NCBI GenBank assembly: GCA_903813345.2
Contig: CAIIXF020000008.1
Location: 11,683,278 to 11,747,277 of the forward strand
DNA: 64,000 nt
Reading direction: 5' to 3'
Source of the DNA: Owenia fusiformis
Lineage: Eukaryota > Annelida > Polychaeta > Sabellida > Oweniidae
A program made the position numbers and the translations under genes. The notes under the pieces are model-generated. The model saw only the letters and a list, made by a program, of their open reading frames with translations, was not told the DNA's origin and did not search any database. Below are positions 1-10,560 of the stretch, piece after piece; position 1 is the first letter of the stretch; every line of letters begins with the position of its first letter.

Positions 1-301
1 GTTTTTTACTTTTATTATGCATTTCCCTTGCCTACTATGTTTTAAGTTCCTACACTGGCAAAATGGGCTAACAAAGCCTCTGATTTGCATTTAATGTATC
101 ATATCTTAACACCTATTGTGTTCCTGGTAAATGTCAGTATCATAGTTTTAAAAAGTAAATCAGTATTACCCTTCAATTGGTAAAGGTGACTTAACAAAAC
201 TTCTCATCAAAATATATTTGCTTTTTATTTTTTCCCCATACTGAATCTAGTCTATGATATTCTTTACACAAATAAAATACTATTAATTTTGTCTGGCTTA
301 C

Positions 302-394
302 CTTTTATTGCATAACCATCTTTTATTGATGCAGGGAAAGGAGGGAGTGGATCTTGAGCAAACACATCTTCAGCCAAATATTTCCCCAGTGCAT
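302..394 (-). CDS. GPHN: Gephyrin exon, start of the MoeA-like E domain
   Basis: Read on the minus strand, this 93-nt exon follows a TTTTAG acceptor and ends at a GTAAG donor. Its translation contains [20 protein letters not shown], which aligns closely with the start of the gephyrin E domain (LPPFPASVKDGYAV in vertebrates), the region where MoeA proteins begin to build the molybdenum-insertion site. The first codon is split with the exon at 1951-2082 and the phases match. Gephyrin inserts Mo into molybdopterin and also clusters glycine and GABA-A receptors at synapses. The gene runs off the left edge of the window, so most of the E domain is not visible. A LINE ends 14 nt upstream of this exon's acceptor. 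The identification rests on recalled family sequence and is strong. Confidence 0.9.
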
Positions 395-408
395 CTAAAA
401 TATGAAAC

Positions 409-1397
409 TTTTTTTTTTTTAAATCATGTATATATTTCTCATTTTATAACTTTGTATACAAGTACATCAGGTCATTTTACAATATTACGATATTTGTGAA
501 AAATGATGCAATTCCAATTCTTGAACATTAATACAATAGTTTACAAATATAATGTACCATAAGTTGTTTAACCATTCATTGAAATAAGTATAGTTAGTGT
601 CTTGTACCTTATAGCCAAAGACAAGAGTTTTATACTTTTGCAAGCTTAATTCAATTTTAAAATGATCTAAAATATAATTTTCAAGTTGGTCTATTACATT
701 AAGTACTCTATGACATTGAAAGAACAAATGTTTATAGTCTTCTACTTGTCCACAAATATCACACTTGTCATTAACACTTATTTTCCATCTTAGAAGTAAT
801 TGTTTGCATGGTAAAATATAATGTAAAAGTTTGTATTTAAAATTGGCCACTTTTTTATTTTTGGATTGCTTTAAAAGTATCCAAGTCTGTTGAAACAGCA
901 TTTGACTATTTTGAATTTCACAAAGATTAATCCAAAATGATTCCAAATATGTTTTAGTTGCTATATGTTCTAACAAGATTGAATATATGTCTCTAGAACT
1001 AGCATGTTTATCCAAAAATCTATAATGCTTCAATTTACTGTCATAAAATCTTAAACTTAAATTTGTATTAACATATGTACATCTGCTTGCCTCACTAAAT
1101 ATTTTTACTCTATATTGAAATGGCAAAGATTGCTTAACAGTTATATATTCTGCCATCCAATTGACCCTAGATTTAAGCTTATGAAGAATTTCATCTTGGG
1201 TACACATAAGATCATTAACATATAATATATTTGAATTTATCCAGTTTTCAAAATACAAACATTTGTTATTGAAAGTTATGTCTTTATTGTGCCATATCAC
1301 CATTTGTCTAATTTCTGCAAATGTTATGTTATCAATTTTGGATTCTGAGCCTCCAAGAATACTCCAAGCATTGAGTAAATCTTTGTAAAATTGAGGC
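409..1397 (-). mobile_element. 5'-truncated LINE (Tx1/L1-like) with 12-bp TSD
   Basis: A minus-strand open frame (from about 1396 down to 485) encodes the C-terminal end of a non-LTR retrotransposon ORF2. It starts at LPQFYKDLLNAW and carries the zinc-knuckle-like motif CDICGQVEDYKHLFFQC (C-x2-C-x7-H-x4-C) typical of Tx1/L1-type elements. The insertion ends in a 12-A tail (T-run 409-420 on the plus strand). The flanks 397-408 and 1398-1409 are the identical 12-mer AAAATATGAAAC, a target-site duplication. No reverse transcriptase core is present, so this is a dead 5'-truncated copy. The open frame continues upstream to 1474 only by chance, into host intron. Confidence 0.85.
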
Positions 1398-1950
1398 AAA
1401 ATATGAAACATGATAATGTCCCTCAATCCAAAAAACAAGAACATGGCTACTATAGTTCTAGTAAGCAACAACAAAGATACACTACGTGAAATGGAGTACT
1501 ATGGACAGTTGAACAGAAGTGAAATTATTCACACTGCTTACAAATATTGAACTTCATAGCCTTCTTATGATACAAGCCTCCCTAAACACTGGTACTCTAT
1601 TTGAATATGCTGATCAAAATGTCAGAATCATGAATCAATGATTTAATACCTCACTTTTGTAAATGGAACTTCAAAAAGGATCAGCACTTCTTACCCATTG
1701 TCCTATGTGTTCACAAACATGTACATTTTCTTAAATATACATGATACTGACACACATTTGCGATAAAAATGTTGTCGGGATTCTGCCTACAAAGTGTGAG
1801 ATAAGGAAAAGAGAATAATCGTAACTTTGTGGTTCTAGTATTTCGGTAACCAGCATTATAGAGTGAAGTACCAGTGCAGTGTGAAACTTAATCAATAAAA
1901 TAATCATATTTTCTCAATAAAGGGTACAAAGGGTGATTGTGACCACTTAC

Positions 1951-2082
1951 CTTTAAGACTAACAGATTCTGTGCCAAGCTTTACTGTCTCACGGAGCACT
2001 GTATCTACAGCTTGGTCAACTGTGACAAGTGGATACTGGGATTCCCTTGGTCTTCTAGCTACTTTGCTAACATCAACATGGC
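1951..2082 (-). CDS. GPHN: Gephyrin exon, linker to E-domain junction
   Basis: This minus-strand exon of 132 nt lies between a TTCTAG acceptor and a GTAAGTGG donor. The peptide includes HVDVSKVARRPRESQYPL followed by a stretch ending LGTESVSLK. Vertebrate gephyrin has the equivalent VDITKVARRHRMSPFPL and LGTEIINY, so the match is near-certain. It is the helix that opens the E (MoeA) domain after the flexible linker. The first codon (Ser) is split A|GC with the histidine-rich exon, and the last codon is split G|AT with the exon at 302-394. Phases agree at both ends, and no stop or frameshift is seen. Confidence 0.92.
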
Positions 2083-2247
2083 CTAGAACATATGACATAA
2101 ACACTGTTATTCATTCAAAACCCAAAGTCAATCATGCATAAAATTCTTATTCATGTCATCTATAGAGGAAGTTACCATAAAAAGTTTTCAAAACCTAATA
2201 TGAATTTCAGCTTATTTCAACCAGGCTTATAAGTAAGTTATACTTAC

Positions 2248-2347
2248 TATGTTGGTGTCCATGGTGATGGTGCTCACTATGGTGACCATGATGATGATGG
2301 ATTCCATGTTGATGTCCATGATGACCATGGTAATGGTTCCCATGAAG
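2248..2347 (-). CDS. GPHN: Gephyrin linker exon, histidine-rich
   Basis: On the minus strand this 100-nt exon has a CCTAACAG acceptor and a GTAAGTA donor. About 20 of its 33 codons are His and most of the rest Gly or Gln, in HG, HH and HQH runs. It joins in phase 0 to the G-domain exon at 5633-5804 and in phase 1 to the exon at 1951-2082. The vertebrate linker is Pro/Ser-rich and binds partners such as collybistin and dynein light chain; a polyhistidine linker is different and could bind metal. That role is inference. The plus-strand Met/Val-rich frame over the same bases is its antisense shadow. Confidence 0.8.
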
Positions 2348-3242
2348 CTGTTAGGAAGTATTGTTCATGAATCAATTTATCCAGAGTTAACCATTAATTT
2401 TAATTTACCTTCACTTGTATATTTAACTGTTATTAGAGATTCTAACAATAACTTAACTTGCAAGATTATCCTTCCCAACCAGGTATACATGTATTTGCAC
2501 TAGAATTGTCTCGTTTGCTAAAGATTTAAAATATTTAGATAGTAGATTCAAATGTTTAAATTTTAACCGATCCTTGCCATTTATATCAATTCATACTGTC
2601 TGATGAATGTTACATTTACATAATCCACCTGACTTTCTGTAATGCTAGAAAATGTTTATATAAGAAATCTTGTGCAAATTATGAAAACACCTTTTACCCA
2701 TTCTAAATAAAATCTAAGAAACACCTTCAATTGTCCTTAAAGCTTAAAAGAATATATTTCACACCATATGGTCATAATATATAATTTGTGTTCTTTTTCA
2801 CCATTTTCAATAAAGTTGTCAATGATACAGAAGACATTTTTGTACTTTATTTAAATAGAAATGTTCATTCTAAATATTGCTTAATTAAATATTCATTAAT
2901 GAATATAGTTATGAACTATAATATTATTCAATTTCATTCAAACAGAAGAACATGTGTGAATTGAACAGCTTTGTTATGTTTCACTTAAAGGGACAACACT
3001 GGATTCCAAAATGTTCATAAGGAGGTATTCCTGAAGTATTCCACTTCACAGATATTCAATATATAATGTGTCATTCAGTATGTTTACATTAATCAGTATT
3101 TCTCTTTTTGTTCACAAAATGTTAATAAATATAACATACAAATAAATCCAATGCCATTCAATATTTCTACATAATAAAATATCTGTACAATAAATGTCCA
3201 ATCCAATGCCATTCAATATCTCTACATAATTAGATATCTGTA
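2348..3242. other. Gephyrin intron, no gene seen
   Basis: AT-rich non-coding DNA between the histidine-rich exon and the stop of the nested gene. There is a short direct repeat at about 3143-3235 (two copies of an AATCCAATGCCATTCAATAT-type sequence). I see no exon, RNA gene or element ends. Confidence 0.5.
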
Positions 3243-3892
3243 TCATGAATCTGTTATCTCAACATTTTCAGAAACTATTGGAGGTTCAACATGAGCAGCT
3301 CCAGTTACTGCAATCTGTGCAGTTATACCCTGCTTGGCTAAATGTTGCTGGAGTTCCAGTAGTTCATCTTGTGATAATGCAACATCAGAATCAGCTGGAT
3401 AGTACATGTTTGTACCAGTATTTGGATCAACTGATTGGTTCAAAACCATTACAACTCCTCGGTTAGCATTTTCAACTAAAATCACTTCACAGATATCTGA
3501 TTGTTTCTCTGATGAAACATCATTTTTCTCAGCTCCTTTTGATGGAGATTTAACATTGTAATCCCGCTGCTTTCTTCTCTTTAACATACTAGATATAAAA
3601 CTCTGGATCTTCCGTTTATTGAACACATTCCCTGTTGCCTGAGTTAACTTGTCAAAAATATCAGTGGATGTTGCCGATTTTTCACTGGATGCAGCAACAA
3701 CAAAGTCTCTCACATTTTCATCTAGTCTTTCCCTACTCTTCTCTGGAGGTACCCATGCAATATCGAGACCAGGCGGGAGATGATGTCCAGTTATGTGAAT
3801 GCGCCACCTTGTAAGGTCACCAAGGAACAACTTTAGATTGATCATCAACGAACAATTGTGGCGATCTTGTTTATGTGCCATCCCTGGACAAG
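3243..3892 (-). CDS. Unrecognised Cys/His protein, terminal exon inside gephyrin
   Basis: This minus-strand exon begins after a GTTCTAG acceptor and runs open to a TGA at 3243-3245. Joined in phase to the exon at 4254-5370 it continues a Cys/His motif: CPGHGNCQRKCGGIGKCAK in the upstream exon, then CPGMAHKQDRHNCS and LTRWRIHITGHHLPPG here. The spacing (C..C...C...C, then C..H..H.C) suggests a zinc-binding or DNA-binding fold followed by a Lys/Arg-rich segment (MLKRRKQRD) and an acidic, Gln-rich tail. I do not recognise the family. It has no transposase motif that I can see. It is either the 3' end of a gene nested in gephyrin or an alternative last exon of gephyrin. Confidence 0.7.
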
Positions 3893-4253
3893 CTAGAACA
3901 AGAACAATATTAGGGTAAGCATGTATACAGGTGCTGCATTTGTGTTCATTTGAGAAAAGATAAGAAATTTCTGTAAAGCTATTTACTCAATCCATGGCTT
4001 TACCACTTAAGAAATCATTTGATGTTTCATACTGGTTAAATACTGGGATATTCTTATTTTGAGGTTTTCAAGCTTCTTTTAAATAAAGTAATAAGTATAA
4101 ATAGTACTCGTACAACAAAACTGTAGGATATGTGGTGAATTTATATTCTAACAAAACATTTTCTTGGATTTACACCGTTTTAATGCACCATGGCTGAAAT
4201 GGAGTAAAGAAAAGTGGTGAAAATTATGGAAAAATATGCAAAAGCACACTTAC

Positions 4254-5370
4254 CTTTGGCACATTTCCCAATGCCACCACATTTTCTCTGACAGTTTCCA
4301 TGACCTGGACACCAGAGGTACCAATTGACAACATATTGATCCCTAATGTCTCCTTTCTCAACACGGGCAGCCATCTCTGCACCCTTGTCAGTAGTTTCAA
4401 ACAGATCATCTAAGCGATTTCTTTCATGGACTGTTTTACCTCGAAGCCATCTCCCTGTGTCCACTGCTCCACTTTTACGTTTCAATGAAACTAGCTGCCT
4501 TTTAACATCACGTTTTCCTTTATTTAGATATATTCCTTGGATAAGATGGTGTCGTTGAAAGTATTCCTTAATGGCTTCTCCTACAGAACAAAACACTATT
4601 TCACCATTAGTTTTGCTTCTTCTGTAAAGTGATGTACCCTTGACACCAGTGTCCTCTTTGCTACGTTTTGCAGGTGATTCAGAAGGCAAATCCATATCCC
4701 TGAATGAATAGATTTCCTCTGGGTCTTTAGATTCCTGTTTGGCTCTACGTATTCTTGTTGACTTTTTTCTCAGTATGGAAGGGGTATGCGTAGAATATGT
4801 AGCTTGCTGAGATTCTTTTCCTATAAACTCATCTTCTAGTCCAATATCATGATCTGGTGTAGTATCTACAGTATCTACATCAATTTCTGGAGATTCACTT
4901 CTAGCAACAGATTGCCCTTTATCATCAATGGTGTGTTCACCAGATGTAGATGGCTGGTTCTCAATCTGTATTGGAAGACCTGATTCAGTACAAGTGGATA
5001 CAGGCTGATATGAGGAATCTTGCAAATTCAAATACTGAGACAAATATGGAGTATCATGAACAACATAGGGATCAGTTTGAATATTTTGATCGACCACAGA
5101 CACATCTTCAGAATCTGATGAGGTATCATCAATTCCTTTAGATGCATGAGATACAACAACATTTTCATCATCTACTTTTGCATAATCTGAGATGGTATGA
5201 TGTCTTTGCGAAGATACTTGTCGCATACTTCTTCTAAGGCTTCGCCCTGAATATACCTGAGAGTCCATAGTTGTAAGTACATTTGCTACCTCTAATGTAG
5301 TGTCCTTCTCTGATTGACCTGTCTGTCTTTGTGTATTGGCTGATTGCTCTTTGAGATTTGTTGAGTCCTC
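4254..5370 (-). CDS. Unrecognised protein, large exon inside gephyrin
   Basis: This 1117-nt minus-strand exon is open throughout. It ends at a GTAAGTG donor (4253) and starts after a CCCACAG acceptor (5371). A possible independent start is the Met at 5268 (MDSQVYSGRSLRRSMRQ). The N-terminal two thirds is acidic, Ser/Thr-rich and probably disordered. The C-terminal third is basic (RKKSTRIRRAK, a likely nuclear localisation signal) and ends in a Cys-rich motif completed by the exon at 3243-3892. The frame stays open upstream of the Met as far as the acceptor, and begins in phase 0, matching the phase-0 donor of the gephyrin exon at 5633. A fusion isoform is therefore possible. Together the two exons encode roughly 590 residues, or about 550 from the internal Met. 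Confidence 0.7.
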
Positions 5371-5632
5371 CTGTGGGTCATAAATGTTGGAAGTCTTTCA
5401 CAACTCTTGTTTACTATTTGGAAGAATAATTTTTGGTTTTGCCTATGAATGTGTCAACTAACCACTTTGGCTCATATAAAATTAGTTTTAAGACATAAAT
5501 GTCTGGAAATAAGATGAGTATGCAAACATCTACATACTAACATGTGTCATAATTCAATATATACAAAAATAGCTTAGTTTAAAAATTGTCTTGTTTCACC
5601 CATTCTGATTAGTCTTTGATAATTGAATTTAC

Positions 5633-5804
5633 CTGTTCAGACTGCAACTTGGTGTGTGTAGCTCCTACATTCTCCTTATTGTTATTTAGCAGGTCCATAG
5701 CATGAGGTAGTGCAGGGGAGATGAAGTCAAGACACTCGCTTGATCCTTTCTTACTACCGGGTAGGTTAACAATCAAACAATTCTTCCTTATTCCACACAC
5801 TGGT
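5633..5804 (-). CDS. GPHN: Gephyrin exon, end of the MogA-like G domain
   Basis: This minus-strand exon of 172 nt follows a TTTTTAG acceptor and ends with a GTAAAT donor. It encodes [20 protein letters not shown] and then a segment ending LPHAMDLL. The gephyrin G domain has [21 protein letters not shown] and ALPHAIDLL at this place. The NLPGS(K)KG loop is the conserved MogA signature used in molybdopterin adenylylation. The first codon (Arg, AG|A) is shared with the exon at 5992-6086. The last codon is complete (phase 0), so it can join either to the histidine-rich exon or to the large unrecognised exon. No disruption is visible. Confidence 0.93.
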
Positions 5805-5991
5805 CTAAAAACACATATTTGTTAAAAGATTAAATTTTACTTGTATTCCATTGAATGGAATTTAGTATCATGTCAATGCAAATCTATTTTCTATTGTATA
5901 TTTAATATTATTTTATAATACAAAGCACTCTCAATTTCTAAAACTACAGGTGAAGAAACTAGAATTCTCAAAAACGCTTGGTTTAACTCAC

Positions 5992-6086
5992 CTTGATAAC
6001 ATAGCAAGACTGGTGACTTGTAAAGAACCTTGCAGCATTGCAAGTGCTAAACCAGGGGCTTCCTTCTCAATAACAGCCTTTGTAGC
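5992..6086 (-). CDS. GPHN: Gephyrin exon, G domain
   Basis: This minus-strand exon of 95 nt is bounded by a TTTCAG acceptor and a GTGAG donor. The peptide reads [20 protein letters not shown] and then [11 protein letters not shown]. The vertebrate gephyrin counterpart is [20 protein letters not shown] and SLNVTPLGMLS, part of the MogA-like fold. It is the most upstream gephyrin exon I could find. The remaining 5' exons (start of the G domain) must lie to the right of the mobile-element block or outside the window. Confidence 0.93.
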
Positions 6087-6559
6087 CTGAAAGCACATTT
6101 CAACCTTTGTAATGTATATGTATAAAATGTAGATAATCATTGTAAATTCATTCACTCAACAAGGCTGATGGGAAGTTACAATTTTCATTTCTTGTGGTGA
6201 CCCCCCTCTATGCATATTATACTACTTTAGACATATATAGAAGAGGAAGAGAGTGATAATGACAAAGCGGTTGAAAATATCAGAAAAGAGTGGGGGAGAC
6301 AGGAGAAAAACTAACAAGGAAAAAGGAGCCACCAGAGAAGATAGTGACCAAAAAGGTGAAGCTTTAAAGCAATTACTTCCAAAAAATTATGTTTGTCACT
6401 AATATTTCAATCAGATATGGACCTATATTTAATAGTTAAAAAAATCAATTTGTAGATTTGTATTGTGATACAAATTATGGTTTGTATTTAAATTGAAAGA
6501 AGTTTTACTGATTCATGCTTTAGAAAATTCAAAATGGCTGCCTATAGCATGAATTGGCT
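6087..6559. other. Gephyrin intron, no gene seen
   Basis: Non-coding. A purine-rich stretch at about 6235-6350 gives a short charged open frame on the plus strand but has no supporting splice sites or homology I recognise. Confidence 0.4.
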
Positions 6560-6967
6560 ATAATATGGAGATCCCTTCATCTATGGTGTAAATTCTGTGT
6601 CAAAAGTATTACATACCTAATTCAGAAGTTTGGGTGCACCAATATAAAAATCAGTGCCTATTTTGTACTCCTGACATATTTAGTGGAAATTCCGGTACCT
6701 ATCTCTATATTAGATGCCTGTTTAAAATTAGGTGACCCAACTTTATTTTTCGGTCACCTAATTTTATCTGGTACCCGAATTCTGTACTATGATAAACACT
6801 TAGCCCAATTGTTCTCTCAATCGGTACTGGAATCAATTCCGTATCTAAAAACATTCAGTACGTTAAAAAAATCCGGTACCCGAAAAAATTCCGTACGTCG
6901 AAAAATTGGGTGCCGGAAAAAATTCCGTACGTCGAAAAATCGAGTGCCGGAAAAAATCCTGGACCCA

Positions 6968-7165
6968 ACTAACGCCTCCCTTTATTAAAAGATGTCGTGG
7001 TAATCGAGCGTCCATAATTTCTTAAACAAAAATATGGATCCGATTATCGCCTCCCTTTGTTAAAAGATGTCGTGGTAATCGAGCGTCCATAATTTCTTGA
7101 ACAAAAATATGGATCCGATTATCGCCTCCCTTTGTTAAAAGATGTCGTGGTAATCGAGCGTTCAG
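6968..7165. repeat. 75-bp tandem repeat, left arm (3 units)
   Basis: Three units containing GATGTCGTGGTAATCGAGCG, at a spacing of 75 bp (landmark GCG at 7008, 7083, 7158). Confidence 0.85.
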
Positions 7166-7836
7166 ATATTTCTTGGCCACCTGATTGATTTTGAAAGAAT
7201 TTCTGGCCAGGGGGGGGCAACCAAATTAGGGGCGATGAAAAAAAGCCCCATAATCATCATCAACATCGTGTTTAGGAGGGTGAGGTATAGTCCTGTGTTA
7301 TCCTCCCTTCTGGTTTGTTTAGTAACAGTGTTCATATCAGCGGTTATTTGGTAGATCTATCTTTGGAATTTTATTTCCCAAAGACAATTGCACGATATGG
7401 GGGGGGCAGTTGTGGGGGGGGGCAGTTGCACCAAAAATTTGGGTAAAATTGGACAAAAAAACTGGACACATAATGGAAGGCCCACCTGTTTTAGTGTCCA
7501 AAAAATATTTTGTGATTGATGATGATGATTGATGATGCCACTTTGAAATAGCCGCCAGTAAATCCATCCAATCAGGACTCCTGTAACAGATAACGCGTGG
7601 GCAAAGTGTCAAACAATCAAATTAAGGCTTACTTATTCCGGATGGCGGATATAAAATTAATCTGATCGTACGGTTTTTGGGAGTGGTGACTTAGACAATG
7701 TCCTGAGACATCACCTGTAGTAAATACGCATATGTCATGCAATCTGTATTAATGGTGAGAGGTCTCGTTCGGGGGGGGGTGGGAGACAACGTCTAGTAGC
7801 TAAGCTTCCCCTAACCACCGTCAGTACTCATGTGAC

Positions 7837-8026
7837 CTGAGGCCCAGGAATATGTTTAAAATGTTTAAAAAGTCCCCTAGTGTACTGAGTTGGTAATGTG
7901 TGGTGTATACATGTATATTAATATACTATATTACTATATTACTTACATTGAATAAGAATAAGACTGATTTTTTATTAATAAGAATAAGACTGATTTTTAA
8001 TTAATGACTGTATACCCGGGCCTCAG
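7837..8026. mobile_element. 190-bp hAT-like MITE in the left arm only
   Basis: The insert is bounded by the 8-bp duplication CATGTGAC (7829-7836 and 8027-8034). Its ends are inverted repeats: CTGAGGCCCAGG at the left, and CTGAGGCCCGGG when the right end is read in reverse complement. The opposite arm of the palindrome has the uninterrupted empty site (one CATGTGAC) near 9591, which proves the insertion. An 8-bp duplication fits the hAT superfamily. Inside is a duplicated AATAAGAATAAGACTGATTT. Confidence 0.85.
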
Positions 8027-8176
8027 CATGTGACGGGTCGTGTATATTTGGTAGATCCTAGGGTAATGACATTGGTGTGTTATTCCCTATCTTCATTCAC
8101 GTAGAGAGAGGCCGGACATCCCGATCCTGTAGCGGATCTTCTCCCTTATATGTTGGTCATTATAAGGGCCCAAGAT

Positions 8177-9443
8177 GTTTCGAACTCATGGGGGTATCCC
8201 ATGATTGTTCTGCATCAGCGGCCGAAAGAATTTTGTATGTGATTTGATTCTGAATGATAATGCTGTTTTATTTCTATCATTCAGTTGTATTTTAATAGGT
8301 TTCCCGTATTCGTTTTTGGCGGGAGGGGGGTGGTTGTTTATGCGTATTGGTTTATTGCATAAAGGTGTGGTCAGTTTATTGATAAGTTTTGGTTTGGTTT
8401 GGTTTGCGGTTAGGCCATGCATATGGTCGTGTATGTTATATATTGATATTGTGTGTTTTTAAAGGGTTGTTGGCTTGTTCGTGTTCGGTTGTATCTCGTG
8501 GCATTTTGTCGTGTTTTCAATTTGTTGAGTTGGTGTGCGTTTGGCGGTGACTGTGGTAGGTTAAGGGTGGGTGAATAGCTTTTTGGTAGTTCAGGTGGTT
8601 TATTTAGTGTTTCAGCTTTCCGTTGGTATATGCGATATGTAGCTAGTATATCTTGTTGTTGAGATATTAACTTAAATGTACCGTTTAGTGGTCCGTATTT
8701 CAAATATTTCGATTTTCTTGTATTTTGTTTTAATCGAACGCGTATACGTATTGGTTAATTGTATTGGGGTATGGTCAGTTCAGTGTTGGAATTTGGTTTG
8801 GTTGTTTTGTTCATTGTTTGCGCTTCATTGTCATGTGTGTTTTGTGTTGATATTTTGTGTGTTTGAGGAGGCATTAATTTGTTCGTGTATGGTTGTATTT
8901 TTTATTTTCCGGCATTTTGCTGTATTTTCGATTTGTTAAGTCGGTTTGAGTTTGGTGGTGACTGGGGTGGGTCAATGGTAGGTAAATTGTCTTTTGATGG
9001 ATCAGGTGGCTTGTTTAATGTTTCAGCTTTTTGTTGGTGTGTGCATTATGTTCGTGGCATGTTTTGTTGTTGAGATATTAACTTAAATGTAGGGCTTGAT
9101 GGCCCATATTTCAAATATTTTGATTTTCCCATATTTGTGTTTGAGGGTGTATGCGTATAGGTTGATTGCATCAGGGTATGGTCAGTTCAATGTTGAAATT
9201 TAATTTGGTTGTTTTGTTCATTGTTTCAGCTTCATGGTCAGGTATATGTTATGTTCATATTGTGTGTATTATAAGAGTTGTTGACTTTTTCCGTGTTTGG
9301 TCGCGTTTTGGTGTTTGGTGAATATTCTTGTTTTCCGCGTGTTGCGGAAATGTTGTCGGTTTTATAGGAAGATGTCGCTTTTTATTAATTCCCTTAAGTT
9401 TGGTTAAAAGGGGCGATATTTTTTAAGATTGGTAGGTAAGGTT
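8177..9443. repeat. Spacer of the palindrome: three degenerate ~410-bp units
   Basis: The unpaired centre of the palindrome is strongly T- and G-rich on the plus strand. Landmarks recur every 405-415 bp: TTGAGATATTAACTTAAATG near 8657 and 9071, and TTTGGTTGTTTTGTTCATTG near 8799 and 9206 with a weaker copy near 8392. Short open frames here follow the base composition and show no protein family. Confidence 0.7.
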
Positions 9444-10261
9444 GATCTTGGGCCCTTATAATGACAAACATATAAGGGAGAAGATCCGCTACAGGATCGG
9501 GATGTCCGGCCTCTCTCTACGTGAATGAAGATAGGTAATAACACACCAATGTCATTACCATAGGATCTACCAAATATACACGACCCGTCACATGAGTACT
9601 GACGGTGGTTAGAGGAAGCTTAGCTACTAGACGTTGTCTCCCAGCCCCCCCCCCCACCCCGAACGAGACCTCTCACCATTAATACAGATTGCATGACATA
9701 TGCGTATTTACTACAGGTGATGTCTCAGGACATTGTCTAAGTCACCACTCCCAAAAACCGTACGATAACAGATTAATTTTATATCCGCCATCCGGAATAA
9801 GTAAGCCTTAATTTGATTGTTTGACACTTTGCCCACGCGTTATTTGTTACAGGAGTCCTGATTGGATGGATTTACTGGCGGCTATTTCAAAGTGGCATCA
9901 TCAATCATCATCATCAATCACAAAATATTTTTGGACACTAAAACAGGTGGGCCTTTCATTATGTGTCCAGTTTTTTTGTCCAATTTTACCCAAATTTTGG
10001 TGCAACTGCCCCCCCCCCACAACCTGCAATTGTCTTTGGGAAATAAAATACCAAAGATAGATCTAACAAATAACCGCTAATATGAACACTGTTACTTAAC
10101 AAACCAGAAGGGAGGATAACACAGGACTATACCTCACCCTCCTAAACACGATGTTGATGATGATTATGGGGCTTTTTTTCATCGCCCCTAATTTGGTTGC
10201 CCCCCCCCCCTGGCCAGAAATTCTTTCAAAATCAATCAGGTACATAGCCTCTTTGACCAAG

Positions 10262-10560
10262 AAATATCTGAACGCTCGATTACCACGACATCTTTTAACA
10301 AAGGGAGGCGATAATCGGATCCATATTTTGGTTCAATAAATTATGGACGCTCGATTACCACGACATCTTTTAACAAAGGAAGGCGATAATCGGATCCATA
10401 TTTTTGTTCAAGAAATTATGGACGCTCGATCACCACGACATCTTTTGATAAAGGGAGGCGAAAATCGGATCCATATTTTTGGTCAAGAAATTATGGACGC
10501 TCGATCACCACGACATCTTTTAATAAAGGGAGGCGATAATTGGGTCCAGGATTTTTTCCG
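10262..10560. repeat. 75-bp tandem repeat, right arm (4 units)
   Basis: Reverse-complement counterpart of the repeat at 6968-7165. The landmark CGCTCGAT occurs at 10273, 10348, 10423 and 10498, one unit more than in the left arm. Confidence 0.85.

Noticed and set aside
1397-1474. Reading the LINE frame from the first Met at 1474
   Set aside because: The 12-bp target duplication places the element boundary at 1397. The first 25 or so codons are host intron that happens to be open.
2249-2503. Met/Val-rich plus-strand frame
   Set aside because: It is the antisense of the histidine-rich gephyrin exon.
8205-9073. Several open frames of 60-100 codons on both strands in the palindrome spacer
   Set aside because: They follow the T/G-rich composition and the ~410-bp repeats, overlap on opposite strands and have no splice context or family motif.
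7337-10080. Matching 90-codon frame in both palindrome arms (MTLCPRVICYRSPDWMDL...)
   Set aside because: Its conservation is explained by the inverted repeat itself. Homopolymer C/G runs change its frame between arms, and no domain is visible.
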